Assembly (NCBI GenBank): GCA_028711875.1
Contig: JAQTRJ010000004.1
Coordinates: forward strand, 1-19,485
Direction: 5' to 3'
From: a bacterium
GTDB taxonomy: Bacteria; Electryoneota; RPQS01
Length of the DNA: 19,485 nucleotides
Each line of letters opens with the position of its first letter. Positions within the stretch are counted from its first letter, which is position 1. The position numbers and the translations under genes are program-made. Of the stretch, positions 7,613 through 15,780 are shown piece after piece. Below the pieces are notes generated by a model. The model did no database searches and was not told the DNA's origin. It saw only the letters and a program-made list of their open reading frames with translations.

Positions 7613-10339
7613 ATGACCACGGAATCAAAGCGAGATGAGGCGTTCGTCGCGCCTGAGATCGAAGCGGAAACGTCCCAGCGGCCGACTATTCCGGTGGATC
7701 AAACCTCCGGCGCTTCCGCACGGGACTTCGCAGCCCAAGCGGAAGACCTGCGGCGATTGAATCAGCGGCTGGTCTGTCTGTTTCGCGGAGTTCCTGATTT
7801 GGTGGCGGCTCCGTCGGTGCCGGAGAAGATGCTCCATGCGGCAACGATTCTGACGGGCAACGATCTCTATCGAGGCTGCGAGATCGTGCTGGAGGATCCG
7901 GAACAGGGGATTCTTCGCGTGGCGAAAGGCGACGGCTATTCGCTGGAAAGCGCGGACATCGCCAAGCGCTACACGGAGCTCAAGCAACGGATCGCTGATG
8001 GGAAGGAGCAGATCGAATCGCTGGACCCGGCTGCGGACGGCGTGAGCTGGATTCTGACGCTTCCCGTGCTCAGCCCGGACCGACGGCTGATGGGCGTTCT
8101 ATGTCTGCAACACGACGATGCCACGCTGAATCGTTCCGGACTGATCGAGATGGTCTCGGTATTTCTCGCGGAAATGGTGCAGGCGATCGAGCAATTCCGG
8201 ATGGAGCGGGAGCTGGAGCGCAATGAAGCCCGTTACCGGGGGATCATTGACAACGTCGGCGACGTCATTTTCCAAACCGATCGCGACGGTCGTTTGACGT
8301 TCGTCAGTCGTCAGGTCCATCAGATGCTCGGCCGCGCCTGGCGCGACCTGCTCGGCGTCTCGATTCTGGACCACGTCAGTCCGGCCGATTACGAACGTGC
8401 CGCCAATGCGATGTGCGAAGTGTTGGGCGGCAAGGCGGTTCGGCTGGACTGCAATCTGATGCGACCAGACGGCAGCGAGATCACGCTGTTCGTTTCGGCG
8501 AATCCGATCGTGGAAAACGGCACGATCATCGGGGGCTTGGGCATTGCCCGCGACGTGACGGAAAAGCGGAGACTCGAGGAACAGATTCGCGATTCGGAAC
8601 GGCGCTATCGGGCGCTGACCGAGAACGCTTACGATGCGATTCTGCTGGTGGAGCCAGAGACCTGCATCATCGTGGACGCCAATCCGCAAACCGAACAACT
8701 GACAGGTTACAGCCGCGCCGAATTGCTGAAGATGTCGCTCATGGATCTGCGTCGTCCCGATCAAGCGGGGGAGGTTCGGCAGCGGATCGAGGAAGTGATG
8801 TGCGCGGGAGTCGGCCGCTTCGAGGATACTCCGCTGATTCGCAAGAGCGGAGAAGAGGTGTTCGTGGATACGGCGGCCAGCGTCTACGAGGTGGAAGGGC
8901 GGCGCTATTATCAGGCGATCGTTCGCGACGTCACCGTGCAGCGGGACATGAACGAAGCGCTGCAGAAGCGCGTGCTGGAGATGCAGATTCTGGCGGAGGT
9001 CAGCGACGCCCTGCAATCGGCGGCGGATCTTCCCAGTGTGATGGGAATCGTGCTGGCCGGAGTCACGGCTGGGAAAGGGCTGGGTTTCAATCGCGGCTTC
9101 ATTCTGAGCTACGATAAGTCGAATCATGAACTGCGGGGCGAAGCCGGACTGGGCCCAGCATCCGCCGAAGAAGCCGGACGGATTTGGTCCGAATTGGCTG
9201 CGAAGTCCATGTCGCTCTCGGATATTTTCGCCGAGCAGCTGCACCGCTCGTCGCTGGAATCCGACGCGGCGTTCGAATACGCGCGACGGTTTGTGGTGTC
9301 GCTCGACGATGAAGATAACGTCTTCGCGCGCGTGGTGCGAAACCGGGAAGCCCTGTGTGTGGATATGCGCGTGGAGAATCCTCACCTGCCGGAGGATTTT
9401 CTGGGACTCTACCGGGCGAAGACCTTCGCCGTGGTTCCGCTGGTCACGCGCGACGACGTGATGGGCGTGCTGCTGGTGGACAATTTGTTTACGCGGCACG
9501 ATATCCGCGACGAGGATTTGCACCGGCTGAAATTGTTCGCCAACAGCGCGGCGTCGGCTATTGAACGAGGTCGGTTGCTGGTGAGTCTGGAGCGGCGGCT
9601 TCATGAGCTGACGTTGACCAATCAAGACCTCAAAGCCAGCCGCGACCGGCTGATTCAAACGGAACGGCTCTCCGCGATCGGTGAGGTCGCGGCGAACGTG
9701 GCTCACGAAATCCGCAATCCGTTGACGGCCGTGGGCGGTTTCGCGCGCAGCGTTTATGCCTCGCTTTCCGAAGGCGACAAGAACCGGCGCAAGATCGAGA
9801 TCATTCTGGAAGAAACCGACCGCCTCGAGGAAATGCTGTCTTCCTTGCTGGAGTTTACGCGCCCGGCGGTTCCGCGCTTCACGGAACTCGATCTGAACGG
9901 ATTCCTGATGCAGACGCTGCATTTCATGGATGGAGAAATCGAGGCGAACCACGTGCGCGTGGTTTTCGAGTTGGATCCCGACCTCCCCAGAGTCTGGGCG
10001 GATAATCAGCAAATGCGGCAGGTCGTTCTCAATATTGTGCGGAACGCTCTGCAGGAGATGAAGCAGGGCGGGATTCTCACCATCACGACCACCGGCCGTA
10101 AAGAAGATGTCCTGATGGCGTTTCGGGATACGGGGCCGGGGATCGCGCCGGAAGGCATGGATAAGATTTTTGAAGCATTTTATACAACAAAGGCTTCCGG
10201 TTCCGGGCTGGGGCTTTCGGTCTGTGCCCAGATCGTCCGCAATCATAACGGCCGAATCGAGATTTCTTCACTTCCCGGCGAAGGAGCGCAATTCACAATC
10301 TCGCTCCCTGCGGCGGGGCGACTACTTGATTCTTACTAA
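7613..10339 (+). CDS. Soluble multi-sensor histidine kinase (GAF-PAS-PAS-GAF-HisKA-HATPase)
   Basis: Sensor kinase of 908 residues without membrane segments or signal peptide, so it senses cytoplasmic or diffusible signals. Domains in order: a GAF-like region (about 40-195), PAS (about 203-323, RYRGIIDNVGDVIFQTD), PAS (about 326-447, RYRALTENAYDAILLVE), GAF (about 455-655), a short coiled linker, HisKA with the H-box VAHEIRNPLTA (phospho-acceptor His698), and HATPase_c with the N-box NIVRNA (Asn811), G1 DTGPG (Asp839), F-box FEAFYTTK and G2 GSGLGLS. The H-box and C-terminus are of the NtrB/ZraS type. It has no receiver domain and there is no response regulator in the window. The start at 7613 follows the hinT stop by 8 bp; an earlier in-frame Met (7547) would overlap hinT by 58 bp and is less likely. 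No Shine-Dalgarno is evident at the chosen start. Confidence 0.92.
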   Translation: MTTESKRDEAFVAPEIEAETSQRPTIPVDQTSGASARDFAAQAEDLRRLNQRLVCLFRGVPDLVAAPSVPEKMLHAATILTGNDLYRGCEIVLEDPEQGILRVAKGDGYSLESADIAKRYTELKQRIADGKEQIESLDPAADGVSWILTLPVLSPDRRLMGVLCLQHDDATLNRSGLIEMVSVFLAEMVQAIEQFRMERELERNEARYRGIIDNVGDVIFQTDRDGRLTFVSRQVHQMLGRAWRDLLGVSILDHVSPADYERAANAMCEVLGGKAVRLDCNLMRPDGSEITLFVSANPIVENGTIIGGLGIARDVTEKRRLEEQIRDSERRYRALTENAYDAILLVEPETCIIVDANPQTEQLTGYSRAELLKMSLMDLRRPDQAGEVRQRIEEVMCAGVGRFEDTPLIRKSGEEVFVDTAASVYEVEGRRYYQAIVRDVTVQRDMNEALQKRVLEMQILAEVSDALQSAADLPSVMGIVLAGVTAGKGLGFNRGFILSYDKSNHELRGEAGLGPASAEEAGRIWSELAAKSMSLSDIFAEQLHRSSLESDAAFEYARRFVVSLDDEDNVFARVVRNREALCVDMRVENPHLPEDFLGLYRAKTFAVVPLVTRDDVMGVLLVDNLFTRHDIRDEDLHRLKLFANSAASAIERGRLLVSLERRLHELTLTNQDLKASRDRLIQTERLSAIGEVAANVAHEIRNPLTAVGGFARSVYASLSEGDKNRRKIEIILEETDRLEEMLSSLLEFTRPAVPRFTELDLNGFLMQTLHFMDGEIEANHVRVVFELDPDLPRVWADNQQMRQVVLNIVRNALQEMKQGGILTITTTGRKEDVLMAFRDTGPGIAPEGMDKIFEAFYTTKASGSGLGLSVCAQIVRNHNGRIEISSLPGEGAQFTISLPAAGRLLDSY

Positions 10340-10354
10340 TCCCTTATATATATT
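10326..10354 (+). promoter_or_regulatory. Candidate promoter of the TPR lipoprotein gene
   Basis: TTGATT (10326-10331), 17 bases, then TATATT (10349-10354) within an AT-rich stretch that overlaps the last codons of the kinase gene. The start would be near 10361 with a leader of about 37 bases. With the terminator at 10846 it makes the lipoprotein gene a separate transcription unit. Confidence 0.45.
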
Positions 10355-10397
10355 GGCTTGTTCGAAAAACCAGTGCCAAGCGAAGAGGTGAATGGAA

Positions 10398-10814
10398 ATG
10401 CTCAGGCAATTTTCCCGTATTTTCATCGTTTTCATAGCGGTAGTCGTTGCAGCAGGTTGCAAGACGGGAGCCAGCCAACAGGAGCTCTTTGATCAGGCGA
10501 AGAAATGCCAAGAGGAAAGCAACTTCACTGGTGCTGTCCAAGCCTATCAGGAGATCGTCAAGCGATTTCCCAAATCACCGCAAGCCCCCCAGTGTCAATT
10601 TATGGTCGGTTACCTATATGCTAACCACCTGAATAATATTGACTTGGCTGGCGAGGCCTATAAGAAATTCATCCGGGATTATCCTGAGCACGAACTCGTT
10701 AAAGATGCCCAGTGGGAACTCGATCATATCGGCAAGAATGTGAACGAGATCGAGGAGTTGAATCAGATACTTGCCCATGATTCGACTCAGGTTCAGGCAG
10801 ATTCGGCGGAATAA
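10398..10814 (+). CDS. TPR-containing lipoprotein (BamD/YbgF-like helical repeat)
   Basis: Lipoprotein of 138 residues. MLRQFSRIFIVFIAVVVAAGC is a type II signal peptide with lipobox VAAGC and Cys21. The mature part holds helical repeats of the outer-membrane TPR type: ELFDQAKKCQEESNFTGAVQAY, then IVKRFPKSPQAPQCQFMVGY, then AGEAYKKFIRDYPEHELVKDAQWEL. The alternating YP/FP-x-S/E turns are typical of BamD and of the YbgF/CpoB C-terminal repeat. At this length it is too short to be full BamD. ATGs lie at 10392 and 10398; the second is better placed behind GAGG (10385-10388, 9-base spacing against 3). Its codons are visibly richer in A/T than those of the flanking genes. It has its own promoter and terminator. 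Confidence 0.85.
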   Translation: MLRQFSRIFIVFIAVVVAAGCKTGASQQELFDQAKKCQEESNFTGAVQAYQEIVKRFPKSPQAPQCQFMVGYLYANHLNNIDLAGEAYKKFIRDYPEHELVKDAQWELDHIGKNVNEIEELNQILAHDSTQVQADSAE

Positions 10815-10845
10815 TCCTTGTCTATTTGTCGTACGTGAAATACTT

Positions 10846-10869
10846 AGGTCTCCGTGAGGAGACCTTTTT
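10846..10869 (+). terminator. Rho-independent terminator after the TPR lipoprotein gene
   Basis: Perfect 8-bp stem AGGTCTCC/GGAGACCT with the GNRA-type loop GTGA, followed directly by a T run (10865-10869). It lies 31 bp past the lipoprotein stop and separates it from the bat operon that starts at 10959. Confidence 0.92.
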
Positions 10870-10958
10870 CTTCGACTGGAACTTTGCGGCTATGTGAAAT
10901 GTTTACTCCACGAGTTTCAGAGATACAGGCTGTTTCGACAAACACTTAACGGAAGACC

Positions 10959-11948
10959 ATGGACCAGGACATTCGTGAATTGACCCATTCCATCGAGCGG
11001 GAGTCCGAACTGGCAGACCGGGTTCTGACCGAGACCGGCAAACTGCTCTTCGGACAACGGTATATGATGGAACGGCTGCTGATTGGTCTTTTCGCCGACG
11101 GACATGTGCTCTTGGAGGGCGTGCCGGGATTGGCGAAAACATTGGCCGTAAAGACCCTATCAGCCACCATGCAGGCGAAGTTTCAGCGAATCCAGTTCAC
11201 GCCGGATCTGCTCCCCGCCGATCTCGTCGGCACACTCGTTTACAATCAGAAAGACAGCCAGTTCACGACGCGGAAGGGACCGATCTTCGCGAATTTCGTA
11301 CTCGCCGACGAAATCAACCGCGCGCCCGCGAAAGTGCAATCCGCGCTGCTCGAGGCGATGCAAGAGCGGCAGGTGACGATTGGCGATCACACCTTTCCGC
11401 TGCCCGCGCCGTTTTTGGTGCTGGCAACGCAGAATCCGATCGAGCAGGAAGGCACGTATCCGCTGCCGGAAGCGCAGGTGGATCGCTTCATGCTCAAAAT
11501 CAAGATTGATTATCCGAAGAGGGAAGAAGAAGCGCGGATTATGCGCGCTTACGCCAAGACGGACGTGCCGGACGTGACGGCCGTGGTTTCTCCCGAAGAG
11601 GTCATGCGCATTCGCGCGCTGGTCGAGAGGATCTACGTGGATCCGAAGATCGAGAACTATATTCTGGATATCGTGTTTGCCACTCGTCAGCCGGAGGAGT
11701 TCAAGCTGAACGAGCTGCGACCGTTGATTCAATACGGAGCGTCGCCGCGGGCGTCCATCTATCTGATCAAGGCGGCGCGCGCGCACGCGTTTCTCCGACG
11801 CCGCGGATACGTGGTGCCCGAAGATATCCGGGCGATCGGCCACGACGTGCTGAGGCACCGCGTGGCCGTGACCTATGAAGCGGAAGCGGAAGAGGTCTCC
11901 TCGGAAGAGATCATCAACAAGATTTTCAACCGGATCGAAGTTCCCTGA
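10959..11948 (+). CDS. moxR: MoxR family AAA+ ATPase, first gene of the Bat operon
   Basis: Cytosolic AAA+ ATPase of 329 residues, thought to act as a chaperone for VWA-domain partners. Walker A is GVPGLAKT (54-61, Lys60) in the MoxR style. Walker B is VLADEIN (Asp117, Glu118), and sensor 1 is in ATQNPIEQEGTYPLPEAQ (Asn159). EAQVDRFMLK and the C-terminal lid with YGASPRASI (sensor 2 region) complete the MoxR signature. The start is preceded by GGAAG (10949-10953), a modest ribosome binding site. The operon promoter is not obvious in the 89 bases after the previous terminator. The DUF58 gene begins 8 bp after the stop. Confidence 0.95.
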   Translation: MDQDIRELTHSIERESELADRVLTETGKLLFGQRYMMERLLIGLFADGHVLLEGVPGLAKTLAVKTLSATMQAKFQRIQFTPDLLPADLVGTLVYNQKDSQFTTRKGPIFANFVLADEINRAPAKVQSALLEAMQERQVTIGDHTFPLPAPFLVLATQNPIEQEGTYPLPEAQVDRFMLKIKIDYPKREEEARIMRAYAKTDVPDVTAVVSPEEVMRIRALVERIYVDPKIENYILDIVFATRQPEEFKLNELRPLIQYGASPRASIYLIKAARAHAFLRRRGYVVPEDIRAIGHDVLRHRVAVTYEAEAEEVSSEEIINKIFNRIEVP

Positions 11949-11956
11949 TCTTCGGC

Positions 11957-12832
11957 ATGGAAACACGCGACATCCTGAAAAAAGTCCGGCAGATCGAGAT
12001 TAAGACGCGCGGTCTGGTCAATGAGATCATGTCGGGCGAATACCACGCGGTCTTCAAGGGCCGGGGGATGAATTTCTCCGAGGTTCGTGAATACCAGATC
12101 GGCGACGACGTGCGCGCGATTGACTGGAACGTGTCGGCGCGGATGGGTCACCCGTTCGTGAAACTGTTCGAGGAAGAGCGCGAGCTGCTCGTGATGCTGC
12201 TGTGCGACATGTCCAGTTCTTCGCATTTCGGCTCGGGGTGGCAGCTGAAAGCGGACATCGCCACCGAGCTGGCCGCCGTGCTGGCGTTCTCGGCGATCAA
12301 GAACAACGATAAAGTCGGATTGCTGCTATTCACGGATCGGGTCGAGAAGTACGTCGCGCCGCGCAAAGGGAAAAGCCACATTCTGCGGATTCTGCGCGAG
12401 CTGCTCACGTTCGAACCGCAGCGCAGCGGCACGAGCATCCGGGCGGCGCTCGAGTACCTCAATTCCGTGGTGAAGAAGCGGGCGATCGTGTTCGTGATTT
12501 CGGATTTCATTGACGAAGGCTACGAGCGGGCGGCGCGCATCGTCGGCCGCAAGCACGACCTGACCGCCGTGCATCTGTTCGATCCTCGGGAAGTGACGCT
12601 GCCCGACGTGGGGCTGGTTCGCATGCACGACGCCGAGAGCGGGCAGCCGCTGTGGCTGGATACGTCATCGCAGCGCGTCCGCCGGCAGGTTGAAGCCGGA
12701 TTCCGCGCGTGGCAATCGTCGGTGCGCACGGAGTTCGCGCGGTCGGGGGTGGATTATCTGGCGCTCGGTACGGATGCAGATTACGTCCGTCCGCTCATCC
12801 GGTTTTTCAGACAGCGTGAACAGCGTCGGTAA
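11957..12832 (+). CDS. DUF58 domain protein (VWA-like, MoxR partner)
   Basis: Cytosolic protein of 291 residues with no membrane segment. The DUF58 signature is strong: GRGMNFSEVREYQIGDDVRA, then DWNVSARMGHPFVKLFEEER. A VWA-like core follows, with a MIDAS-type DxSxS (Asp84, Ser86, Ser88 in CDMSSSSH) and VFVISDFID later. DUF58 proteins are almost always encoded next to MoxR ATPases, as here. Their biochemical role is not established; they are presumed to be substrates or adaptors of MoxR. The start ATG at 11957 has no clear Shine-Dalgarno and probably depends on translation of moxR. The stop is followed by the next start with a single base between. Confidence 0.93.
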   Translation: METRDILKKVRQIEIKTRGLVNEIMSGEYHAVFKGRGMNFSEVREYQIGDDVRAIDWNVSARMGHPFVKLFEEERELLVMLLCDMSSSSHFGSGWQLKADIATELAAVLAFSAIKNNDKVGLLLFTDRVEKYVAPRKGKSHILRILRELLTFEPQRSGTSIRAALEYLNSVVKKRAIVFVISDFIDEGYERAARIVGRKHDLTAVHLFDPREVTLPDVGLVRMHDAESGQPLWLDTSSQRVRRQVEAGFRAWQSSVRTEFARSGVDYLALGTDADYVRPLIRFFRQREQRR

Positions 12833-12833
12833 T

Positions 12834-13748
12834 ATGCGCGGCTTCTTCTCACTGCTTATGGTCTGGTTGTGGACGGCGGCGGCGACCGCGGCGCAGATGG
12901 ACGCCGCTCTCGCGCCAAGCACGGCACATATTGGAGACACGCTCCGGCTGACGGTGCGCGTGACCGGCGCGGGCGGAAGACCGCTGCGGTTCGGAAGACC
13001 CGATGATGAGAATTTTTCGCTGCTCCGCGTTGATTCGTCCCGCCTCGCAGCGGCGGGGGAGATGGGATTCACGCTGGCGGTCTACGACACGGGCGAGTAC
13101 ACGCTGCCGCAGTTCCCTGTCATCGTCGGAACGGCGGCCGACGCGGAGACTTTATTCACGCCGCTGCAGAGCGTGACGATCGCATCGGTTCTTCCCGATT
13201 CGGCGCAGTCGCCGCTTCCGCTGAAGCCGTACCGCGAACATCCGTTCCAGTGGCGGGAGTTGCTCGCGTGGTGGTGGATTCCCGCGCTGGCGGCGCTCGT
13301 GTCTTGCGCGGTCTGGTTCTGGCGGTGGCGAAGCCGGCGGCGGCTCCGAAAGGAAATGGGATATGAGGAACCGCTCCCGCCCCCCGAAGAGGAGGCGATT
13401 CGGTTGCTGATTCGGCTGCGTGATGAGAAGTATCCGGCGCGGGGAATGCTCAAGGAATTTTTCAGCGAGTACTCCTATATTCTGCGCCGCTACCTTGAAC
13501 GCCGCTACGAATTTCCTGCGCTGGAGATGACCACCTACGAGTTGGAAAGACGCTTCGAGAACGGAACCGTTCCGATCGAGTGGCCGACCCGCCTGCTCCC
13601 GGTGCTGCGCGAAGCCGACCTCGTTAAGTTCGCCAAATATCTTCCCGACTATAGCCGCTGCGACGCTCATCTCGAACTGGGATTCGAGCTGATTGAATTG
13701 TCTCGTGCACCGCTGACGACGGAGACGGAGGAGGCAGCGGCCGCATGA
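12834..13748 (+). CDS. Bat operon single-pass membrane protein (DUF4381/BatD-like N-terminus), function unknown
   Basis: Protein of 304 residues with a cleavable-looking signal peptide (residues 1 to about 20, ending TAAATAAQ). A beta-rich periplasmic domain follows (about 22-125, LAPSTAHIGDTLRLTVRVTG, reminiscent of BatD N-terminal domains). A transmembrane helix lies at about 144-163 (WWWIPALAALVSCAVWFW), then a basic stop-transfer (RWRSRRRLRKE) and a cytoplasmic helical domain of about 130 residues. Position between DUF58 and batA and this topology are typical of the unnamed third or fourth gene of Bat operons. The start at 12834 was chosen because it begins the signal peptide one base after the previous stop; the frame is open further upstream but only inside the DUF58 gene. 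Its last four bases overlap batA (ATGA). Confidence 0.85.
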   Translation: MRGFFSLLMVWLWTAAATAAQMDAALAPSTAHIGDTLRLTVRVTGAGGRPLRFGRPDDENFSLLRVDSSRLAAAGEMGFTLAVYDTGEYTLPQFPVIVGTAADAETLFTPLQSVTIASVLPDSAQSPLPLKPYREHPFQWRELLAWWWIPALAALVSCAVWFWRWRSRRRLRKEMGYEEPLPPPEEEAIRLLIRLRDEKYPARGMLKEFFSEYSYILRRYLERRYEFPALEMTTYELERRFENGTVPIEWPTRLLPVLREADLVKFAKYLPDYSRCDAHLELGFELIELSRAPLTTETEEAAAA

Positions 13749-14728
13749 CGTTCGCCTATCCGCACCTGTTCTGGCTGCTGCTGATTCTGCCGCTGATGGT
13801 CTACGTGCATTTCTGGCGGGAGACTCAGCGACTCAGCGATTTCCGTTATCCGACGATCTCCCGCATGCGCGGACTGAATCGCACGTGGCGAGTCCGCCTG
13901 CGACATCTGCCGTTTTTCCTGCGGCTGGCGGCCACCGCCTTGTTGATCGTTGCATTGGCGCGGCCTCAGATGTTTGACAAGGAAGTCAAGCGGAATGTCG
14001 AAGGCATTGACATTATTCTCGGCATTGACACGTCCACTTCGATGGCGGCGGAGGATCTGAAGCCCAACCGCATTGAAGCCGCCAAACAAGTGGCCGTGGA
14101 CTTCGTGGAAGGGCGCTTGACGGATCGGATCGGCATCGTGCCGTTCGCCGCGCAGAGTTTCACTCAGTGTCCGCTGACCACGGACTACTCGGTGGTCGTC
14201 AGTCTGCTCGAAGACCTGCACATGGGCATGGTCGAGGACGGCACGGCGATCGGGATGGCCTTGGCGACGGCGCTGAATCGGCTGCGGGAATCCGAAGCGA
14301 AAAGCAAGGTGGTTATTCTCCTCACCGACGGACAGAACAATCGGGGGGAGATTGATCCGGTGACGGCCGCGCAAGCGGCGCAAGCGCTGGGCATTCGCGT
14401 TTACACCGTGGGCGTGGGAACGCGGGGCGAAGCGCCGTATCCGGTCGAGACGGTGTTCGGGAAACGCTATCAGAATGTCCCGGTCAACATTGACGAAGAC
14501 ATGCTGCAGGAGATCGCGCGGCTCAGCGGCGGAAAATATTTTCGGGCAACGAACAATCGCGCGCTCCGGGATATCTATTCCGAGATTGACCGGCTGGAAC
14601 GGACGCGGGTGAGCGTGGAGGAATACCGTCGCGTGGCCGAGATGTTCGGTCCGTGGCTGCTCGCCGCGCTTCTCCTCATCATGCTGGACGTCCTGTCCGC
14701 GGCCACGATCGTGAGAAAAGTGCCATGA
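13745..14728 (+). CDS. batA: BatA, membrane-anchored VWA domain protein
   Basis: VWA protein of 327 residues. Two N-terminal membrane segments (about 6-24 and 58-73), a periplasmic or cytoplasmic VWA domain (about 88-290) and a C-terminal helix (WLLAALLLIMLDVLSAATI). The metal-ion-dependent adhesion site is intact: DTSTS (Asp95, Ser97, Ser99), Thr167 in EDGTAIG, and Asp195 in LLTDGQNNRGE. FRYPTISRM, ALARPQ and QCPLTTDY are characteristic of BatA. In Bacteroides fragilis the bat genes contribute to oxygen tolerance; in Leptospira to oxidative stress. The start overlaps the previous gene by ATGA, with GGAGG 13 bases upstream, so coupling probably assists initiation. Confidence 0.93.
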   Translation: MTFAYPHLFWLLLILPLMVYVHFWRETQRLSDFRYPTISRMRGLNRTWRVRLRHLPFFLRLAATALLIVALARPQMFDKEVKRNVEGIDIILGIDTSTSMAAEDLKPNRIEAAKQVAVDFVEGRLTDRIGIVPFAAQSFTQCPLTTDYSVVVSLLEDLHMGMVEDGTAIGMALATALNRLRESEAKSKVVILLTDGQNNRGEIDPVTAAQAAQALGIRVYTVGVGTRGEAPYPVETVFGKRYQNVPVNIDEDMLQEIARLSGGKYFRATNNRALRDIYSEIDRLERTRVSVEEYRRVAEMFGPWLLAALLLIMLDVLSAATIVRKVP

Positions 14729-15780
14729 TTCGCTTCGCGCACCCGATCTTGCTCTGGCTGCTCGCGCTGGTGCCGGTATGGGTCGCGCTGTTTGCCTATT
14801 TCCTGAGACGACGCCAGCGCGCGGCGGAGCGTTTCGTGAGTGGCGAGCTGCTTCAGCGCGTCGCCGGTTCGTTCAGCGCGGGAAGGCTGCGACTCCGAGC
14901 GGCTCTTTGGATCGCGGCGTGGACGCTGCTGGTGGTCGGGGCGGCGGATCCGCAGGTGGGAACGCGGATGGAAGAGATCAAACGCGAGGGCATTGACATT
15001 ATTCTGGCCGTGGATGTTTCGTCGAGCATGTACTGCCGGGATATCGCGCCGTCGCGATTGGATAACGCCAAACACGAAATTCTGCGTTTGCTGGACGGCC
15101 TGCGCGGAGATCGCGTCGGCATCGTCGCGTTCGCGGGATCGGCAATCATGCACTGTCCGCTGACCACCGATTATGGAGCTGTGCGGCTCTTGGTGCGCGC
15201 GCTGGAGCCAAACCTGGTGTCGGAGCCGGGCACTGCGCTGGTGGAGGCGGTCGCTCTGGCTGATAAATCGTTTAATGTTCCCGATGCCAAGAGCCGTGTG
15301 CTTGTGATCATCACTGACGGCGAGGACCATGAAGAGCAAACGCTGGATGAAGTCGCGAAGGCGGCGAGCAATGGCATTCGCATTTATACGATCGGGATGG
15401 GCACGTCGCAAGGGGCGCCGATTCCCCTGCTCGATGGGCGGGGCCAGGACGCGGGCTTCAAGCGCGACAAATCGGGTACGGTGGTGGTGACCCGCCTGAA
15501 CGAAATCCTGCTCGATCGTATCGCGGAGGCCGGCGGCGGTCGCTACGTTCGTGGGACCAGCGGGGGAAGCGAACTGGAGGCCATCTGGTCGGATATCGGT
15601 TCCATGGAGAAGCAGGAATTCGCAAAGAAACAATTCACCGCCTTTGAAGATCGGTATCAATATTTGGTTTTTCCGGGGCTGCTGCTGCTGCTGATCGAGT
15701 TTTTCCTTCCTGAGCGAATCCCGCGCCGCCGCGCCGCCCTGCGCCGCAAAGCCCCGATCTCCGAGGACGCGCGATCATGA
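14725..15780 (+). CDS. batB: BatB, membrane-anchored VWA domain protein
   Basis: Second VWA protein of the operon, 351 residues, a diverged paralogue of BatA. N-terminal membrane segments are at about 6-27 and 58-73. The VWA domain starts at GIDIILAVDVSSSM with MIDAS DVSSS (Asp97, Ser99, Ser101), probable Thr169 (EPGTALVEA) and Asp197 (IITDGEDHEE). A C-terminal hydrophobic helix (about YLVFPGLLLLLIEFFLP) is followed by a basic tail. The longer open frame from 14653 is rejected because its first 24 residues lie within batA and are not family-like; the ATG at 14725 overlaps the batA stop as ATGA and begins the hydrophobic anchor. It overlaps batC in the same way. Confidence 0.93.
   Translation: MIRFAHPILLWLLALVPVWVALFAYFLRRRQRAAERFVSGELLQRVAGSFSAGRLRLRAALWIAAWTLLVVGAADPQVGTRMEEIKREGIDIILAVDVSSSMYCRDIAPSRLDNAKHEILRLLDGLRGDRVGIVAFAGSAIMHCPLTTDYGAVRLLVRALEPNLVSEPGTALVEAVALADKSFNVPDAKSRVLVIITDGEDHEEQTLDEVAKAASNGIRIYTIGMGTSQGAPIPLLDGRGQDAGFKRDKSGTVVVTRLNEILLDRIAEAGGGRYVRGTSGGSELEAIWSDIGSMEKQEFAKKQFTAFEDRYQYLVFPGLLLLLIEFFLPERIPRRRAALRRKAPISEDARS

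Noticed and set aside
8099..10246. Long open frame of 715 codons on the minus strand opposite the histidine kinase
   Set aside because: It is rich in His, Arg and Gln without domain features, and lies fully opposite a kinase with all catalytic motifs. Long antisense frames are expected in GC-rich genes with strong third-position bias.
10870..10958. Promoter or riboswitch-like leader before moxR
   Set aside because: I found no -35/-10 pair with good spacing and no convincing folded leader in these 89 bases. The operon must have a promoter, but I cannot place it.
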